From Rhodospirillales bacterium (GTDB lineage: Bacteria; Pseudomonadota; Alphaproteobacteria; UBA9219): DNA of 6,241 nucleotides. The stretch is taken from positions 1 through 6,241 of the forward strand of contig JAATFY010000129.1 of NCBI GenBank assembly GCA_015654915.1. The letters are read 5' to 3'. Every line of letters begins with the position of its first letter. Position 1 is the stretch's first letter. This document shows, piece by piece, positions 5,456 to 6,241 of the stretch. The notes beneath the pieces were generated by a model, which was not told where the DNA came from, made no database searches, and worked only from the letters and a program-made list of their open reading frames with translations. The position numbers were made by a program, and so were the translations under genes.

Positions 5456-5537
5456 GCCTTCGCGCCTGACGGCGCTACGGCTTGGCGGGCCGCACTCTCT
5501 GCGCGAAGGCTGTCACGCCGAAGCGAAGCGAAGGCGG
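5455..5537 (+). repeat. Palindromic element directly after tRNA-Leu
   Basis: AGCCTTCGCGC (5455-5465) and GCGCGAAGGCT (5501-5511) are perfect 11-base inverted repeats separated by 35 bases. A further GCGAAGGC at 5528-5535 could pair with the same left arm, and GCGAAG is iterated in GAAGCGAAGCGAAGG. The left arm begins in the final A of the encoded CCA. No T-tract follows, so a simple intrinsic terminator is unlikely. It resembles the palindromic repeats common near tRNA genes in some alphaproteobacteria, an association I recall but have not checked. Confidence 0.6.
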
Positions 5538-5570
5538 ACTGGTCACTCTAAAGAAAACAGGCAACCGTAA

Positions 5571-6241
5571 ATGGCCATTACTCTCCATCAAGGCGATATT
5601 CCTGCTAGTCTTTCCTTCGGCGATAGCGTCGCCGTCGATACGGAATCGATGGGTCTGAACTGGGAGCGCGACCGGCTGTGCGTCGTGCAGCTTTCGGCGG
5701 GGGACGGCAACGCGCATCTGGTGCAGTTCGCCGCCGGACAATATGCGGCGCCCAATCTCAAAAAACTGATGAGCGATCCGAAAGTGACCAAGCTGTTTCA
5801 TTTCGCGCGCGCCGACCTTGCCACCATCCCGCATTATCTCGGCTTCAAGTCGAATCCGTTTTACTGCACCAAGATCGCGTCCGTTCTGGTGCGCACTTTT
5901 TCCGACCGCCACGGACTTAAAGACCTGACGCGCGATCTCATCAGCCTCGATCTGTCGAAGGAGCAGCAGACCTCCGACTGGGGCGCCGCGACACTCACGC
6001 AGGACCAGATGACCTATGCGGCGTCGGACGTCCTGCATCTGCATAAACTGAAGGCGCGGCTCGACGATATGCTGAAGCGCGAAAACCGCAACGAACTCGC
6101 GCGCAAAGTGATGGATTTACTGACGGTACGCGCCGAACTCGCCACCATCCGGCATTATCTCGGCGTGATGCCGAAGCCGGTTCACTGCACCAAGATCGCG
6201 TCCGTTCTGGTGCGCACTTTTTCCGACCGCCACGGACTTAA
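5571..6241 (+). CDS. rnd: Ribonuclease D (short, single exonuclease domain), 3' end open
   Basis: This DEDDy-family 3'-5' exoribonuclease trims the 3' ends of tRNA precursors and other RNAs. It is of the short alphaproteobacterial type (about 200-206 residues), which lacks the HRDC domains of E. coli RNase D. Seen are motif I VAVDTESMGL (Asp23, Glu25), motif II FHFARADL (Asp82) and motif III YAASDVLHL (Tyr149, Asp153), so the catalytic set is complete. The ATG at 5571 gives the family start MAITLHQGDIP, with a weak AGG 9 bases upstream. The family normally ends soon after an FLPTRAxLDLxGW segment, near residue 205. Here, after LLTVRAEL (about residue 190), the protein re-enters a variant of its own residues 81-116 and stays open at the window edge. 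The first 187 residues are secure; the tail is suspect. Confidence 0.88.
   Translation, partial: MAITLHQGDIPASLSFGDSVAVDTESMGLNWERDRLCVVQLSAGDGNAHLVQFAAGQYAAPNLKKLMSDPKVTKLFHFARADLATIPHYLGFKSNPFYCTKIASVLVRTFSDRHGLKDLTRDLISLDLSKEQQTSDWGAATLTQDQMTYAASDVLHLHKLKARLDDMLKRENRNELARKVMDLLTVRAELATIRHYLGVMPKPVHCTKIASVLVRTFSDRHGL
5808..5920 (+). repeat. Internal direct repeat in rnd, copy 1
   Basis: These 113 bases recur at 6129-6241, offset by 321 bases (107 codons, in frame). I count 10 mismatches, all in the first half. From 5863 to 5920 the two copies are identical for 58 bases. This copy encodes motif II and the CTKIASVLVRTFSDRHGL segment in its normal place. Confidence 0.9.
6129..6241 (+). repeat. 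Internal direct repeat in rnd, copy 2, reaching the window edge
   Basis: This is the second copy of 5808-5920, in the same frame. Its first half reads RAELATIRHYLGVMPKPV, closer to what I recall of the usual family wording (GVMPxPV) than copy 1 (GFKSNPF). Its last 58 bases (6184-6241) are identical to copy 1. The repeat is cut by the window edge, so its full length is unknown. Confidence 0.9.

Noticed and set aside
5475..6044. Minus-strand reading frame of 189 codons
   Set aside because: It is a shadow of rnd. The plus frame has all three DEDDy motifs, while this one has none.

Overview
The window looks like part of an alphaproteobacterial chromosome with moderately high GC. The supporting signs are an ATP-type PEP carboxykinase end, an NDUFA9-like NAD(P)-binding protein of the alphaproteobacterial kind, a short single-domain RNase D, and a tRNA-Leu between the last two. 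I cannot name a genus. Two defects (a stop inside guaB, and an internal repeat that runs to the right edge) suggest either real gene decay or assembly/base errors in a draft or metagenomic contig.

Left part (1-1241): the 3' end of pckA, then a small DUF559 endonuclease-like gene on the minus strand. That gene is framed by two inverted copies of a 38-42 bp GC-rich palindromic repeat, so it resembles a self-contained mobile cassette inserted between pckA and guaB. Middle (1242-2702): guaB (IMP dehydrogenase), full length in register but cut by an in-frame TAA at 2265-2267 where the family has Tyr or Phe. Two further odd substitutions lie within 140 bases upstream of it.

Next (2703-4258) is a visibly AT-richer islet with two accessory genes: an unrecognised 172-residue protein and a class I SAM-dependent methyltransferase. 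Each has its own candidate promoter. The methyltransferase ends 15 bases from the convergent NDUFA9-like gene (minus strand, 4259-5212). A divergent intergenic region leads to tRNA-Leu(CAG), a palindromic element directly abutting the tRNA, and rnd (RNase D), which is open at the right edge.

The housekeeping genes serve gluconeogenesis (pckA), GTP synthesis (guaB), translation (tRNA-Leu), RNA processing (rnd) and probably respiratory-complex support (NDUFA9-like). I see no multi-gene defence or biosynthetic system. The most unusual items are the repeat-bounded DUF559 cassette, the interrupted guaB and the in-frame internal repeat in rnd.
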